From JAGRAX01 sp041391365 (GTDB lineage Bacteria > Bdellovibrionota_G > JALEGL01 > JAGRMV01): 64,000 bases of DNA. The DNA lies in the NCBI GenBank assembly GCA_041391365.1, contig JAWKOC010000004.1, positions 90,621-154,620 on the forward strand, in the 5' to 3' direction. Of the stretch, positions 63,795-64,000 are shown in pieces (within the stretch, counting starts at the first letter, position 1; each line of letters opens with the position of its first letter). The position numbers were made by a program, and so were the translations under genes. Below the pieces are notes generated by a model. It worked only from the letters and a program-made list of their open reading frames with translations. It was not told the DNA's origin and made no database searches.

Positions 63795-64000
63795 TTAGTG
63801 GGCCACCTGCCAAAGAGCATCCTCAGATTCAGGCAAAAAACCTCCCACCTGCATGTTCCACAATTTTGCGTAATGTCCTTGGGCCGCGACCAAATCTGCA
63901 TGACGGCCATCTTCCACAATTTTTCCATGATGGAAAACAATGATTCGATCCATTTGCGCGATGGTAGAGAGACGGTGGGCCACCACGACCACGGTTTGCC
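63795..64000 (-). CDS. ABC exporter ATP-binding domain, C-terminal fragment (5' end outside window)
   Basis: The frame is open to the window edge and reads TVVVVAHRLSTIAQMDRI, the switch-His region of an MsbA/ABCB-type exporter, then IIVFHHGKIVEDGRHADLV and a C-terminal tail. The 5' part with the membrane domain lies beyond base 64000. Probably exports lipids, peptides or drugs; substrate not readable. Confidence 0.9.
   Translation of the reverse strand, partial: QTVVVVAHRLSTIAQMDRIIVFHHGKIVEDGRHADLVAAQGHYAKLWNMQVGGFLPESEDALWQVAH

Overview
This window (about 45% GC by eye) is a chromosomal segment of a Gram-negative bacterium. Evidence for that envelope is Lnt, Pal and a CpoB-like protein, an OmpA-family barrel protein, many signal-peptidase-II lipoproteins and an Opp uptake system. 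Several traits fit deltaproteobacteria in the broad sense (Bdellovibrionota, Myxococcota or a related candidate phylum): a type-2 isoleucyl-tRNA synthetase, the ~480-residue PurB type, a 7-iron ferredoxin, and a surface protein ending in a Cys-membrane-Arg tail like MYXO-CTERM. The exact lineage cannot be settled from this sequence alone.

Layout. 1-2.5 kb: 3' part of mutS and an N-acetylmuramoyl-L-alanine amidase. 2.5-6.3 kb: a small hypothetical gene and two paralogous Ig-like lipoproteins, enclosed by two copies of a ~475-bp element with terminal inverted repeats and strong internal base-pairing. 6.3-12.3 kb, minus strand: TPR membrane protein, small membrane protein, phoH, ybeY, lnt and a coiled-coil membrane protein. 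12.5-20.8 kb: proS, purB, a DUF4143 ATPase behind a perfect palindrome, a deoxynucleoside-kinase-like gene with eno, a lipoprotein gene interrupted by a stop codon, and an SDR oxidoreductase. 20.9-24.2 kb, minus: pal, cpoB-like, tsaD, rsmA.

24.5-35.2 kb: the translation/RNA cluster nusA-infB-rbfA-truB-(insert)-rpsO-pnp. rimP is absent from its usual place before nusA. A nuclease-like remnant and a 927-residue secreted metallopeptidase separate truB from rpsO. 35.4-44.5 kb: small exported protein, OmpA-family protein, a frameshifted DUF11-repeat surface protein, a UbiB/ABC1 kinase-like protein and a TMEM43 protein. 44.6-46.2 kb: a tripartite HipB-HipS-HipT toxin-antitoxin operon preceded by three 18-bp palindromic operators exactly 40 bp apart. 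46.4-56.3 kb: tRNA-Ser(GGA) and a complete oligopeptide ABC operon with three tandem binding proteins (oppA-oppA-oppA-oppB-oppC-oppD-oppF). 56.3-64 kb: thioesterase, fdxA, ileS, an isopenicillin-N-synthase-like oxygenase, small exported proteins and the end of an ABC exporter.

The most unusual items are the duplicated structured element, whose two copies differ by paired (compensatory) substitutions in two stems, and the hipBST operon with its evenly phased operators. Next come the palindrome beside the DUF4143 ATPase and the DUF11 array in which all but one unit carry single-base indels.
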